Source: Aliamphritea hakodatensis (lineage in GTDB: Bacteria > Pseudomonadota > Gammaproteobacteria > Pseudomonadales > Balneatricaceae). From it: a stretch of DNA of 64,000 bases. Below the pieces are notes generated by a model. The model saw only the letters and a program-made list of their open reading frames with translations. It had not been told where the DNA came from and did not search any database. Both the position numbers and the translations under genes were made by a program. The stretch lies in the NCBI RefSeq assembly GCF_024347195.1, contig NZ_AP025281.1, positions 2,294,001 through 2,358,000 on the forward strand. Reading direction: 5' to 3'. Positions 9,487-18,281 of the stretch are shown here, in pieces. Each line of letters opens with the position of its first letter. The first letter of the stretch is position 1.

Positions 9487-9972
9487 CGATACAGTCCGGC
9501 TCCTTCAGACCTCACACAGTACCTGCATTAGTAGCAGACTCCGCCGGGATGGAGAAGTGAAGACAATCGCCGTATATCTCATATTGGTTATACGCAGAAA
9601 AAACAGAACTGTCGTTTAAATGAAGGGCCTGAACCTGCAGAACCTGCTTGTTAAGGCTGAGGCTGAAAGGCACAGGGGCAAAGGCCTGATCCTGTCGCAG
9701 GTGATACGGGGAGCCGGTTGGATGATAGCCGGTGCAAATGTTTAAGGCTTGTTGCGATTGCCTGTTACAGGGTGGCCTGAGCCGCAGTGTTAAGCGAGCA
9801 GTGAATACTGATATGGAGTCCGGCATTGTGGTGAACATGGACAGATCTTCTTCAGCGGCGCACTCAGTGAGCAGAAAAAAATATGATTCCTTTCATTATT
9901 TATCATTAATAGAATATTTGTTTTATTTTCATATATTTAGATTAAATATTACAAAATGTAAGATTTTTGTCA

Positions 9973-10000
9973 TTCTTACGTCATACATCTTTTCTATATT
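9973..10000 (+). promoter_or_regulatory. Candidate promoter of the ABC/GDPD operon
   Basis: TTCTTA (9973-9978), a 16-base spacer, and TATATT (9995-10000), within an A+T-rich tract. The predicted start of transcription is near 10007, immediately before the 14-bp palindrome. The -35 match is weak, so this is tentative. Confidence 0.4.
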
Positions 10001-10007
10001 TTGCCAT

Positions 10008-10021
10008 TGCACACGTGTGCA
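10008..10021. promoter_or_regulatory. Palindromic operator, candidate LacI-family binding site
   Basis: TGCACACGTGTGCA is a perfect 14-bp palindrome with a central CG, the arrangement typical of LacI-family operators. It lies at the predicted transcription start of the operon that itself encodes a LacI-family protein (16376-17395), so repression by blocking the promoter is the natural reading. Pairing stops exactly at these ends. Confidence 0.6.
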
Positions 10022-10153
10022 TCGGGTGTTAACTTGATCTGGTAGCTTTGCTAAAAAAGCCTTCTTATGAGGGTCTGAAAACCAGCCAAAACCCGGCCTG
10101 TGGCGGGGTTAACTGGGCTCCGGAACAACAATAAACAAGTGGAGATGTTTACA

Positions 10154-11515
10154 ATGGTTACGAAAAAACTGGCACTGGGCCTCAGGGCAGGCGCGGTGGC
10201 ACTGGCAGTATCAGTGGCGACGGCTGCCATGGCTAAAGATGTCACCATCAGCGTGTGGGCCGGCGGCTCGAATCAGGCTGATTCATACCGTACAGAGGCG
10301 ATTGAGATCGCCGCAGATATTCTGGAACGGGAAGCAAAAATTCAGGGCGAAGAACTGAATATTACCGTTGAAGGCAAGCTGTTTAACGATGGCTGGGAAA
10401 ACTTCAAACAGGCGGTGACTCTGGCGGGCGAATCCGGCACTGCGCCGAATATCATTGTAACGTCCCATGCGGACATTGCGCCCTGGTCGCAGGCGGGTCT
10501 GATCCGGCCGATTGAAGATTATATCGACCAGGATGCCTGGCCGGTTAATCAGGTATATGACAACCTGATTGAAATCGCGTCTTATAACGGCCAATTGTGG
10601 GGCATGCCTCAGGATGCTGAATCCCGGCCATTCTTTTTCTGGCGTCCGCACATGAAAGCAATCGGCTACAGTGATGCCGAAATCGATGCCCTACCTGAAA
10701 AGGTAAAGAGCGGTGAATACACTCTGTATAACGTCATTGAAGATGCCAAAAAGATTCAGGACAAAGGCCTGGTCGAAAAGGGTAAGGGCTTTTCACCACG
10801 GGTTTCAAACGGCCCGGATTACTGGCAGTTTTACCAGAGCTTCGGCGGTCAGCTGAAAGATGCCCAGACCGGTCAGCTGATTTTTGACAAGCAGGCCATG
10901 ACGGAGATGTATCAGTTCTTCGTTGATGCTGCTGAAATGGGGGTAACCTCCAAAACCCATCTGGGTGCCGACTGGAACCAGTGGTATTCCGAAGTGGCTA
11001 ACGGCAAGGCGGCAACCTGGCACGGTGGCACCTGGCACTATAAGCGCTATACCGGTAAGGAAGGGCTGGATGATTTCTTTGGCAATATCCAGTTTACCCT
11101 GATCCCGAGCGGTAACGATAAAGGCCGCGCCAATACGATAACCCATCCGCTGGTGTATCTGATTTCCAATACTGGCACCGATGATGATGCCGCCATTGCT
11201 GCCCAGTTAATTGCCATAGCATCAGAACCCCGTCTTAACTCGCTGCACGCCATCAAATCTGCCCACCTGGGCATTGGTTCAGAGCAGGCGAATGTTGATC
11301 TCTATGCGAACGATCAGTGGGCCACTGAGGCCACCGAACGGCTCCTGGTGAATGCCAATGCAATGCCGAATCACACTGAGTTTGGTCAGTACTGGCAGAT
11401 CATGTTCAAAGGGCTTGAGTCCGCCTGGACCGGCCAGAAGAGCGTTGCCGATGCCGTCAGCGGTGTTGAATCTGAACTGGCGTCTGCCCTGGGTGACAAC
11501 ATTCAGATCCGCTAA
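10154..11515 (+). CDS. ABC transporter, periplasmic sugar-type substrate-binding protein
   Basis: 453 residues with a signal peptide (lysines, hydrophobic core, cleavage near AAMA-KDV). The mature protein begins VTISVWAGG and continues like family-1 (MalE/UgpB-like) solute-binding proteins: PNIIVTSHADIAPWSQAGLI, YNGQLWGMPQDAESRPFFFW and aromatic-rich pocket segments. Start chosen at the ATG at 10154 because GGAG lies ten bases upstream; the in-frame ATGs at 10100 and 10145 are less well placed. First gene of an operon with two permeases, an ATPase, GDPD, LacI and IMPase genes. The ligand is therefore probably a glycerophosphodiester or a related phosphorylated polyol (inference). Confidence 0.85.
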   Translation: MVTKKLALGLRAGAVALAVSVATAAMAKDVTISVWAGGSNQADSYRTEAIEIAADILEREAKIQGEELNITVEGKLFNDGWENFKQAVTLAGESGTAPNIIVTSHADIAPWSQAGLIRPIEDYIDQDAWPVNQVYDNLIEIASYNGQLWGMPQDAESRPFFFWRPHMKAIGYSDAEIDALPEKVKSGEYTLYNVIEDAKKIQDKGLVEKGKGFSPRVSNGPDYWQFYQSFGGQLKDAQTGQLIFDKQAMTEMYQFFVDAAEMGVTSKTHLGADWNQWYSEVANGKAATWHGGTWHYKRYTGKEGLDDFFGNIQFTLIPSGNDKGRANTITHPLVYLISNTGTDDDAAIAAQLIAIASEPRLNSLHAIKSAHLGIGSEQANVDLYANDQWATEATERLLVNANAMPNHTEFGQYWQIMFKGLESAWTGQKSVADAVSGVESELASALGDNIQIR

Positions 11516-11525
11516 GGGTCCGGGG

Positions 11526-11574
11526 GCCGGTGGCTGACACCGGCTCCTTATCTCCGGTTGCCGGTACCGCCGGC
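11526..11574 (+). promoter_or_regulatory. Intercistronic hairpins after the binding-protein gene
   Basis: Two GC-rich hairpins follow each other: GCCGGTG/CACCGGC (11526-11532 with 11538-11544) and GCCGG/CCGGC (11560-11564 with 11570-11574). No T-tract follows, so they are not terminators. Such structures after a binding-protein gene usually protect its mRNA from 3' decay and keep binding protein in excess over permease. Confidence 0.5.
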
Positions 11575-11605
11575 ACAATGAAAGAGCAGTTCATAGGAAA
11601 TTTGT

Positions 11606-12919
11606 ATGCGCCAACGCATTGGCCTGCTGGGTCTGGGCTTTATGACGCCCGCGCTGGTAATGGTTCTGGTGTTTTTTCTGATACCCGTGGTGATGACCGC
11701 CGTCTTCGGTTTTACCAATATGGGAACCGCGACCGGCATTTCCGGCGGCGAATATCTGTTAACACCCAAAATCGTTAAGCAGCTGGAAATCCGTGGAGAG
11801 TTTGATAAGCAGTCTCTTACGGCTCTGAGCAGTAACCGTTATCAGGTTACCGAAGAGGGATTGACCAGGGCCGCCGGTGCCGGTCTGAAATCTGCCTATA
11901 TTCAGGGGCTCCGTGACACCTTGCTGGGCCGTGAATATCACAGTAAGCGGGATTTTGAGCGGGCCCTTAAAAAAGTAAAAGACCGTCCCCGCAAGGTACG
12001 CGAGCTTAAAAAGTCTGCTGAATATTTCAGCCAGTCGATACTGAACCGCCGTTACCTGACAGAAAACGAATTTAAAACAGCCGTTACTGAAACAGGTATA
12101 CAGCTGAGCGCAACTGAACTTGAACAGGTGCTGAGTGCCAGTTATACCGGCTGGATCTGGACCACAGACAACTTTACCAGCATGTTCAGCAAACCGGACA
12201 CCTGGGTGGTGGCGTTCAATACGCTGGTTTACGTGTTACTGGTGCTGGCATTTAATATTGGCTTTGGCCTGTTTCTGGCCCTGACAACCTTCTATCTGCC
12301 ATCCGGTCAGTCGGCGTTTTTCCGGGCTGTGTGGCTGTTACCACGGATTTCGCCGCCGGTACTCTATGTGCTGCTGTGGAAGTGGCTCACCTGGGATACC
12401 GGTTTTATTTCCACGGTGCTGGGCTGGTTTGGGGTGCCTGCGTTCAACTACATGCTGGGGTCGGTGGGCAGTGCCTGGGCCGTGGTGGTGCTGATCAACG
12501 GGTTCGTGGGTGCGTCACTGGGTATGATCCTGTTCTCCAGTGCTATCCAGGCCATTCCTAAATCTATCCTTTATGCCAGTGAAGTAGACGGTGCGAACCG
12601 CTGGCAGCAGGTACGTTACATCATCCTGCCGCAGTTACGCTGGCCGATACTGTTCACTACCAGTTATACGACCCTGTCGTTACTGACATCCTTTGAATAC
12701 ATCCTGCTGTCGACGGAAGGCGGCCCGGGGAATACCACCAATGTGTGGGCGCTGGAAGCCTACTTTACCGCGCTGAATAACTACGCCGGTAACCTGCAGT
12801 ACGGTTATGGGGCGGCGATGGCGCTGGTGCTGGTTACCATTGGGATACTGGTGTCGCTGCTGTACCTGCGGCTGTTTAAATTTGATGAGCTGGTTGCCCG
12901 GCCGAAAATTGAGAATTGA
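11606..12919 (+). CDS. ABC transporter permease, MalF/UgpA family with a large inserted domain
   Basis: 437 residues, much longer than the ~290 of UgpA-type permeases. Membrane segment 1 (residues ~10-33) is followed by a ~125-residue soluble, Lys/Arg/Glu-rich, probably helical insert (~50-175) before the remaining helices. The insert takes the place of the MalF P2 periplasmic loop but has no obvious sequence likeness to it. The ATPase-contacting EAA loop reads YASEVDGANRWQQVRYIILP near residue 325. It follows the binding-protein gene after a hairpin-containing gap and is followed at 15 bases by the second permease. Confidence 0.88.
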   Translation: MRQRIGLLGLGFMTPALVMVLVFFLIPVVMTAVFGFTNMGTATGISGGEYLLTPKIVKQLEIRGEFDKQSLTALSSNRYQVTEEGLTRAAGAGLKSAYIQGLRDTLLGREYHSKRDFERALKKVKDRPRKVRELKKSAEYFSQSILNRRYLTENEFKTAVTETGIQLSATELEQVLSASYTGWIWTTDNFTSMFSKPDTWVVAFNTLVYVLLVLAFNIGFGLFLALTTFYLPSGQSAFFRAVWLLPRISPPVLYVLLWKWLTWDTGFISTVLGWFGVPAFNYMLGSVGSAWAVVVLINGFVGASLGMILFSSAIQAIPKSILYASEVDGANRWQQVRYIILPQLRWPILFTTSYTTLSLLTSFEYILLSTEGGPGNTTNVWALEAYFTALNNYAGNLQYGYGAAMALVLVTIGILVSLLYLRLFKFDELVARPKIEN

Positions 12920-12933
12920 GGGGAGGCCTGATT

Positions 12934-13770
12934 ATGTCTGATAAAAACAGCAGTAACTTTAAGAGCTGGCCGGTCACCCTGATTCTGGGGCTGTTTTCAG
13001 TCCCGCTGCTGGTGATGTATCTGTATCTGTTCATCGATACCTTTACCAACACCGCGCCCGGTTCGCTGATACCCAATGAACTGACGCTGGAACACTGGCG
13101 TTTTCTGTGGGAAACCGACCCGGGTACCGTGAGTATCTGGCAGGTGACCCTGAATACGCTGATCTTTGCTTCAGTAATGACGCTGGTGATTCTGTCGGTG
13201 TCTCTGACGGCAGGCTATGCGCTTTCCCGTCTGAATATGCCGTTCCGCCGTTTCTTTCTGGCGGGAGTGTTAACCCTGCATGCATTTCCGACGGTTACGC
13301 TGGTGATCGCACTGTTTATCGTGCTGCAGTTTCTGGGCCTGTATAACACCCTGATCGGGGTGATCTTTATCAAGGCGGCCCTGATGTTGCCGTTCGGCAT
13401 CTGGGTGATGAAAGGGTTTTATGACACGGTGCCCTGGGAAATCGAAATGGCCGGCGTACAGGACGGTGCCAGCCGCTTCATGGTGTGGCGTCTGCTGGTG
13501 TTACCGCAGATTAAACCGGGACTGATCGCGCTGGGCGTGTTTTCCTTCCTGGAAGGCTGGAGTGAATACCTGATGCCGCAGATCTTTGCACCGGAAGCGG
13601 ATGTGCAGGTGTTGTCGGTATATCTGGCTTCGCTGATCGCCGATGACCAGAAATTTGATTTCAACCTGTTTAAGTCCATCGGCCTGTTTTATGTGTTGCC
13701 GGTGATCGTTTTGTATCTGGTTTTCCAGAATAAGCTGATGAACATTTACGGTGGAGGCTCGAAAGGCTGA
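12934..13770 (+). CDS. ABC transporter permease, MalG/UgpE family
   Basis: 278 residues with six predicted membrane helices. The EAA loop reads WEIEMAGVQDGASRFMVWRLLVLP. Start chosen at the ATG at 12934, seven bases after GGGAGG; the in-frame TTG at 12916 overlaps the previous stop and is unlikely. The gene overlaps the ATPase gene by one base (TGATG), so the two are translationally coupled. Partner of the MalF-like permease in a sugar-type importer. Confidence 0.9.
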   Translation: MSDKNSSNFKSWPVTLILGLFSVPLLVMYLYLFIDTFTNTAPGSLIPNELTLEHWRFLWETDPGTVSIWQVTLNTLIFASVMTLVILSVSLTAGYALSRLNMPFRRFFLAGVLTLHAFPTVTLVIALFIVLQFLGLYNTLIGVIFIKAALMLPFGIWVMKGFYDTVPWEIEMAGVQDGASRFMVWRLLVLPQIKPGLIALGVFSFLEGWSEYLMPQIFAPEADVQVLSVYLASLIADDQKFDFNLFKSIGLFYVLPVIVLYLVFQNKLMNIYGGGSKG

Positions 13771-14831
13771 TGCGTATCCTGCTAGATAATTTCACCAAGA
13801 AGTTTGATGACGTAACTGTCATCAATAACATGAATCTGGAAGTCCGCGATGGCGAAATGATGGCGCTGCTGGGGCCTTCCGGCTGTGGCAAGTCCACCAC
13901 ACTGTTTTCCATTTGCGGGATCTATCAGTGCAACGGCGGCCGTATTCTGTTCGGCGAACGGGATGTGTCCCACGTGACTTCCCAGCACCGTAATGTCGGC
14001 GTTGTGTTTCAGAACTACGCGCTGTATCCGCACATGTCGATTTTCGACAACATCGCCTTTCCGCTGATGGTTAAGAAAATGCCGGCGGAGCAGATTAAAA
14101 AAGAAGTGCATAAAATCGCTGAACTGGTGCATATCGGTAATCTGCTGGAGCGAAAGCCGTCGCAGTTATCCGGCGGTCAGCAACAGCGGGTGGCCCTGAG
14201 CCGGGCGCTGGTTCGTAAACCGGATGTACTGTTGCTGGACGAACCGCTGGCCAATCTGGATGCCAAGCTGCGGCTGGAAATGCGCTCTGAAATCCGCCGT
14301 ATTCAGCAGGAAACCGGCATCACGGCGATTCTGGTGACCCATGATCAGGTCGAGGCCATGTCCATGTGTGACCGCATCGCCCTGATGGATCACGGCAAGA
14401 TTCTGCAGGTCACCACGCCGAACGACATGTACCACAACCCGCAGACGGATTTCGTTGCAGGCTTCCTCGGTAATCCGCCGATTGCCTTTCTGGACGGAAC
14501 CATTGCCAACGGTCAGATCCGGCTGAAAGACTCTGCCATTCACTTGCCGATGCCATCCCGGGTACCGGCTCAGCCGGACGGCAAGATCGTGCGTTTAGGC
14601 GTGCGCCCTGAATACTTCGGTAATGAAGCAGGTATTGAATTGCAGGGGGAAGTCAGCTTTGTGGAAACCCAGGGGCGGGAAAATCTTTACGATGTCCGGC
14701 TGGGGAACGGTGCTGTGCTGCGGTCTATTCAGCCGGTACGGGCAAATGCAGCTCTGGGAGACAGCGTCAGCTGGCCGCTGAATACCGAACAGGTACTGAT
14801 CTTTGATGAGCAGGGGCAGCGGGTTGCATGA
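13770..14831 (+). CDS. ABC transporter ATP-binding protein (UgpC/MalK/MsmK type)
   Basis: 353 residues. Walker A GPSGCGKST (~36-44), Q-loop VVFQNYALYPHMS, signature LSGGQQQR, Walker B VLLLDEPLANLD, D-loop and switch His in TILVTHDQVEAM-like ILVTHDQVEAM. The C-terminal ~120 residues form the OB-type regulatory domain of the MalK group (GVRPEYF motif). It energises the importer encoded just upstream and overlaps the next gene by four bases (ATGA). Confidence 0.92.
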   Translation: MRILLDNFTKKFDDVTVINNMNLEVRDGEMMALLGPSGCGKSTTLFSICGIYQCNGGRILFGERDVSHVTSQHRNVGVVFQNYALYPHMSIFDNIAFPLMVKKMPAEQIKKEVHKIAELVHIGNLLERKPSQLSGGQQQRVALSRALVRKPDVLLLDEPLANLDAKLRLEMRSEIRRIQQETGITAILVTHDQVEAMSMCDRIALMDHGKILQVTTPNDMYHNPQTDFVAGFLGNPPIAFLDGTIANGQIRLKDSAIHLPMPSRVPAQPDGKIVRLGVRPEYFGNEAGIELQGEVSFVETQGRENLYDVRLGNGAVLRSIQPVRANAALGDSVSWPLNTEQVLIFDEQGQRVA

Positions 14832-16342
14832 ACCGGTCAGCAGCACTGATACCAAAACTGACAACCGCTGACTGGCCCTGTGCAAGGTTTGCCGGGCCGC
14901 GGATTATCGGTCACCGGGGCGCCAGTTATCACGCCACAGAAAATACCCTGGCGGCGTTCCGTACCGCAGCACTGCTTGGGGCGGATATGTGGGAGCTGGA
15001 CGCCAGGCTGACTGCCGATGGCGTCTGTGTCGTCAGCCATGATGACAGCCTGATGACCGTCTTCGGGGCCGATGCGCATATTTCAGCTCTGAGTTTTAAC
15101 GAACTGCGTGAAAGGGTGCCACAGGTGCCGAGCTTTGCGGAAGTCATGGCGCTGGCCACTGAGACAGGCTGCGGTCTGTATATTGAGCTGAAAGCTGCCA
15201 CGGCAGGCCCGGTAGCACTGCAACAATTGCGGGAGGCCAGCTTTACCTACGCAGCAATAGGCTCATTCATTGTCGATTGGGTTAAACCGCTGGCGGCTGC
15301 CGGGTGTGAGTATCCGTTATCCGTACTTGTACCGGTCGGAGCAGATCCGTTTGCCATGGCCGCTGAAGCCGGAGCTGATGCAATTCATCTGTGCTGGGAG
15401 CGGGCCAGCAATACACCACAGACCCTTGTCACCCCTGAGCTACTAAGCAGGGCGGCTGAGGAGCAGCTTGAAGTGGTACTTTGGCATGAGGAGCGGCCCG
15501 CTGTTATTCAGGCGCTGATGCAACTGCCGATACTTGCCGTATGCAGTGACCGGCCTGAGCTGCTGGTACCGTACCCGGGTTCACCGGCACGGCCGCTGCA
15601 GACAACCGCAGAGCTGCCACAGCCAGTATGCCACCGGGGAGCCGAGCTGATTGCCCCGGAAAACACCCTGGCTGCTCTGGCCCGTGTCTATGAACAGGGC
15701 TTTCAGTGGGCAGAAGTGGATGTACAGGAAACCGCCGACGGTGAGTTAGTCCTCTGCCATGATGAAACTCTGGAACGGACCACCGATGGCAGCGGCCCGG
15801 TTACTGAACAGTCACTGCGCGCGTTACAGCAACTGGATGCCGGCGGGTTTTTCAGTGACTTTTACCGGGGCGAACCGTTGCCGACGTTGCAGCAGGTGAT
15901 TCAGCTGGCAAAGCAGCACGGCGGCAAACTGTATATCGAACTGAAAGGGGCTAGCCCGGAAAAAGTTCTGGCGGCGGTGAATGCCGAGAGCTTTATTGAA
16001 GACTGCTTCTTCTGGAGTTTTTCCGCTGACAAGCTGCAACAGTTACGCCGTCTGAGCCCGCAGGCACGGATTATGGCCCGGGAGGAAGACTTCAGTGAGA
16101 TCACTGCCGCACGGGACAGCATTAATGCCTGGGTGATTGAAGTGCTGGTGCGGGACGGTGTCGATCTGGCCGCACTGGCAGCGCAGGTGGAGGAAGCCGG
16201 CTGCCAACTGATGTTTTGTTATCAGGGGGATGATCCGGATGTTTTTACCCGACTGATTGACTTACGGCCGGCACTGATTAATCAGCGCCATCCGGAAATC
16301 TTTAAACAACAGTTATACCGTTATCTTTGTAAAGATACGTGA
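14828..16342 (+). CDS. Tandem-domain glycerophosphodiester phosphodiesterase
   Basis: 504 residues made of two GDPD domains in a row, roughly residues 24-250 and 265-500, where usual bacterial enzymes have one (~240-350 residues). Domain 1 shows GHRGASYHATENT, WELDARLTADG, VSHDD and YIELKA. Domain 2 shows CHRGAELIAPENT, EVDVQETADGELVLCHDET, TTDGSG and YIELKG. Both keep the catalytic His, the metal-binding Glu/Asp and the second His, so both could hydrolyse glycerophosphodiesters to glycerol-3-phosphate and an alcohol. There is no signal peptide, so it should act on imported substrate in the cytoplasm. ATGA overlap with the ATPase gene. Confidence 0.9.
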   Translation: MNRSAALIPKLTTADWPCARFAGPRIIGHRGASYHATENTLAAFRTAALLGADMWELDARLTADGVCVVSHDDSLMTVFGADAHISALSFNELRERVPQVPSFAEVMALATETGCGLYIELKAATAGPVALQQLREASFTYAAIGSFIVDWVKPLAAAGCEYPLSVLVPVGADPFAMAAEAGADAIHLCWERASNTPQTLVTPELLSRAAEEQLEVVLWHEERPAVIQALMQLPILAVCSDRPELLVPYPGSPARPLQTTAELPQPVCHRGAELIAPENTLAALARVYEQGFQWAEVDVQETADGELVLCHDETLERTTDGSGPVTEQSLRALQQLDAGGFFSDFYRGEPLPTLQQVIQLAKQHGGKLYIELKGASPEKVLAAVNAESFIEDCFFWSFSADKLQQLRRLSPQARIMAREEDFSEITAARDSINAWVIEVLVRDGVDLAALAAQVEEAGCQLMFCYQGDDPDVFTRLIDLRPALINQRHPEIFKQQLYRYLCKDT

Positions 16343-16375
16343 TTTTAACAATACCGTTAAACAGGTAACAGGTTT

Positions 16376-17395
16376 ATGTCTGACAAAGACAGTCACAACA
16401 AAAAGGTCACCTCCGTTGACGTGGCCCGCCTGGCGGGAGTTTCCCGCTCGGCGGTGTCACGTACTTTTACACCGAATGCGAGTGTCTCGGAAGAGACCCG
16501 TAATAAAGTGATGCAGGCGGCACAGGCACTGGGTTACCGGGTGAATAAACTGGCCAGCAGCCTGATCAATAACCGGTCAGATCTGGTGGGTATCATTGCC
16601 TCGAATATGGACAACCCGTTCCGCAGCCGGCAGGTGGAATATCTGGCGAAAACCTTACTGGCCAATAACCTGCGGCCGATCCTACTGCTGGTGGAAGGGG
16701 AAGAAGATCCTTCCCGGATCATTGGCATGCTGCTCGAATATAACGTCAGCGGTGTGATTGTCACCTCGGATACACCGCCCCAGAGCATCTGTGAAGAGTG
16801 TGTAACCCTGGGCGTCCCCATGGTGTTGGTCAATAAGGATCAGACCGATGCCATGGTCGACAGGGTACTGCTGGACAACCCCCGCTCCGGCAGGATTGCC
16901 GCTGAGACATTGTTTAATTCAGGGTGTCGCAAACTGGCGGTGGTAACTACCGTTAAGCCGTCTTACTCGCTGAGTGTGCGGGTGGGAGCGTTTACCGAGC
17001 GTTGCCGCAGTTTGGGGATTGAAACTGTTGAACGGTTTTCGGCGCCGGAACAGAGTTACGACGGCGGACGTCATGCGGCCGATTTGCTGATGGCTGCGGC
17101 CGAGCCGGCCGACGGGGTTTTCTGCGTCAGCGACTATATGGCCATGGGGTTTCTGGATCAGCTGCGCATAGCGCAGAAAATCGCCGTACCGCAGCAACTT
17201 AAGGTGATCAGTTGTGACGACATCCCGCAGGCGGGCTGGCCGGTGTATGACCTGTCTTCCATCCGGCAAGACCCGGAACAACTGGCCGAGCTGGTGGTGG
17301 AAGTGTTACTGGAACGCATCCATAACCCGGAATTACCGGCCGCCGTTAAAGTACTGGATGTCAGCCTGACAGCACGTAACAGCACAGCTAAATAA
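16376..17395 (+). CDS. LacI-family transcriptional regulator
   Basis: 339 residues. An N-terminal LacI helix-turn-helix (SVDVARLAGVSRSAVSRTF) and hinge helix (NKLASSL) are followed by a periplasmic-binding-protein-like effector domain (GIIASNMDNPF, SDYMAMGFLD, SCDDIPQAGW). It is encoded inside the operon it probably controls, and the palindrome at 10008-10021 is its likely operator. The effector is presumably the transported compound or a breakdown product. Start ATG preceded by AGGTAACAGG. Confidence 0.9.
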   Translation: MSDKDSHNKKVTSVDVARLAGVSRSAVSRTFTPNASVSEETRNKVMQAAQALGYRVNKLASSLINNRSDLVGIIASNMDNPFRSRQVEYLAKTLLANNLRPILLLVEGEEDPSRIIGMLLEYNVSGVIVTSDTPPQSICEECVTLGVPMVLVNKDQTDAMVDRVLLDNPRSGRIAAETLFNSGCRKLAVVTTVKPSYSLSVRVGAFTERCRSLGIETVERFSAPEQSYDGGRHAADLLMAAAEPADGVFCVSDYMAMGFLDQLRIAQKIAVPQQLKVISCDDIPQAGWPVYDLSSIRQDPEQLAELVVEVLLERIHNPELPAAVKVLDVSLTARNSTAK

Positions 17396-17407
17396 TGAGA
17401 AAAATAC

Positions 17408-18190
17408 ATGAGTGACAGATATCAGGTAGCAAAGGACATTGCCATCGAAGCCGGGGCGCTGGCGCTGGAATACCAGCGCGGGCTTAGCAGTGGCGAACTG
17501 ATGATTGAAGCCAAGGGTGTACAGGATTTCGTGACCGAAGCAGACCAGCGGACAGAAAAGCTGATCCGTAGCCGGTTGCAGGCAGCGTTTCCTGAAGACG
17601 GTTTTTTCGGTGAAGAATCAGACAGCGACCTGAAACCGGAACAGGGCTTCTGGGTGGTTGATCCAATTGATGGTACCTCCAACTTCATGCGTTACGTAGA
17701 CCAGTGGGGCATATCCATTGCCTACGTCGCCGAAGGGCAGATCCAGCTAGGGGTGATTTATGACCCGGTACGGCAGCAGCTGTTTCACAGCCAGCGTGGC
17801 GAAGGTGCTTACTGCAATGAACAGCGCTGTGAGCTGAACGGTGCTTTGCCGGCGGACCCGACGCTGATTCTGGGGTATTCCCGCCGCGCCGAACTGAATG
17901 TTTACCTGAATGTGCTGGAATACCTGCATGAAGCGGGGGTTGAGCACCGCCGTTTTGGTTCTGCGGCATTAGGGCTGGCGTACGTCATTACCGGCCAGAC
18001 GGACGGCTACTACGAAGCGGATCTTAACCCCTGGGACTGTATGGCAGGGCTGTTACTGATCGAAGAAGCCGGTGGGGTGGTTGTCAGCGGCAGGAGCATG
18101 ATTACGGATTTAAAGAATTGTCCGGTGGCGGCTGGCATTGCCGGGCTGCAACCGCAACTGAATAACCTGGTTAAACTGGCGGGCGGCTGA
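17408..18190 (+). CDS. Inositol-monophosphatase-family phosphatase
   Basis: 260 residues with the lithium-sensitive phosphatase motifs: FFGEES (metal-binding Glu), WVVDPIDGTSNFM (the DPIDGT signature) and NPWDCMAGLLLIEEAGG (WD...AG motif). The family dephosphorylates inositol phosphates, histidinol phosphate, or PAP. Following a GDPD gene and an ABC importer, dephosphorylation of an inositol phosphate (or another sugar or polyol phosphate) released from an imported glycerophosphodiester is the best guess. Last gene of the operon, followed by a strong terminator. Confidence 0.85.
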   Translation: MSDRYQVAKDIAIEAGALALEYQRGLSSGELMIEAKGVQDFVTEADQRTEKLIRSRLQAAFPEDGFFGEESDSDLKPEQGFWVVDPIDGTSNFMRYVDQWGISIAYVAEGQIQLGVIYDPVRQQLFHSQRGEGAYCNEQRCELNGALPADPTLILGYSRRAELNVYLNVLEYLHEAGVEHRRFGSAALGLAYVITGQTDGYYEADLNPWDCMAGLLLIEEAGGVVVSGRSMITDLKNCPVAAGIAGLQPQLNNLVKLAGG

Positions 18191-18249
18191 TTCCGCCCGC
18201 CAGTCACAGCATCCCGTCAGGGATTAGTCCTTAGGGGCTAGCTTAGTTT

Positions 18250-18277
18250 GCCGCAGGTAACCCCTGCGGCTTTTTTT
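18250..18277 (+). terminator. Rho-independent terminator of the ABC/GDPD operon
   Basis: Perfect 8-bp stem GCCGCAGG / CCTGCGGC (18250-18257 with 18263-18270), five-base loop, then seven T. It lies 60 bases after the IMPase stop codon and also separates this operon from the convergent ABC exporter genes. Confidence 0.9.
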
Positions 18278-18281
18278 ATGC

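Larger units (their letters stand above)
9487..10153. other. Intergenic region with divergent promoters, AT-rich on the right
   Basis: About 670 bases between the c-di-GMP operon (leftward) and the ABC operon (rightward). The left part has ordinary composition and only unconvincing short frames. From about 9880 to 10005 the sequence becomes strongly A+T-rich, as an UP-element or curved promoter region would be. It leads into a TATATT box at 9995-10000 and the palindrome at 10008-10021. Confidence 0.5.

Noticed and set aside
9512..9838. 108-codon frame on the minus strand upstream of the GGDEF-EAL gene
   Set aside because: No recognisable domain or ribosome-binding site, random-looking composition, and it crosses the likely promoter region of the c-di-GMP operon.
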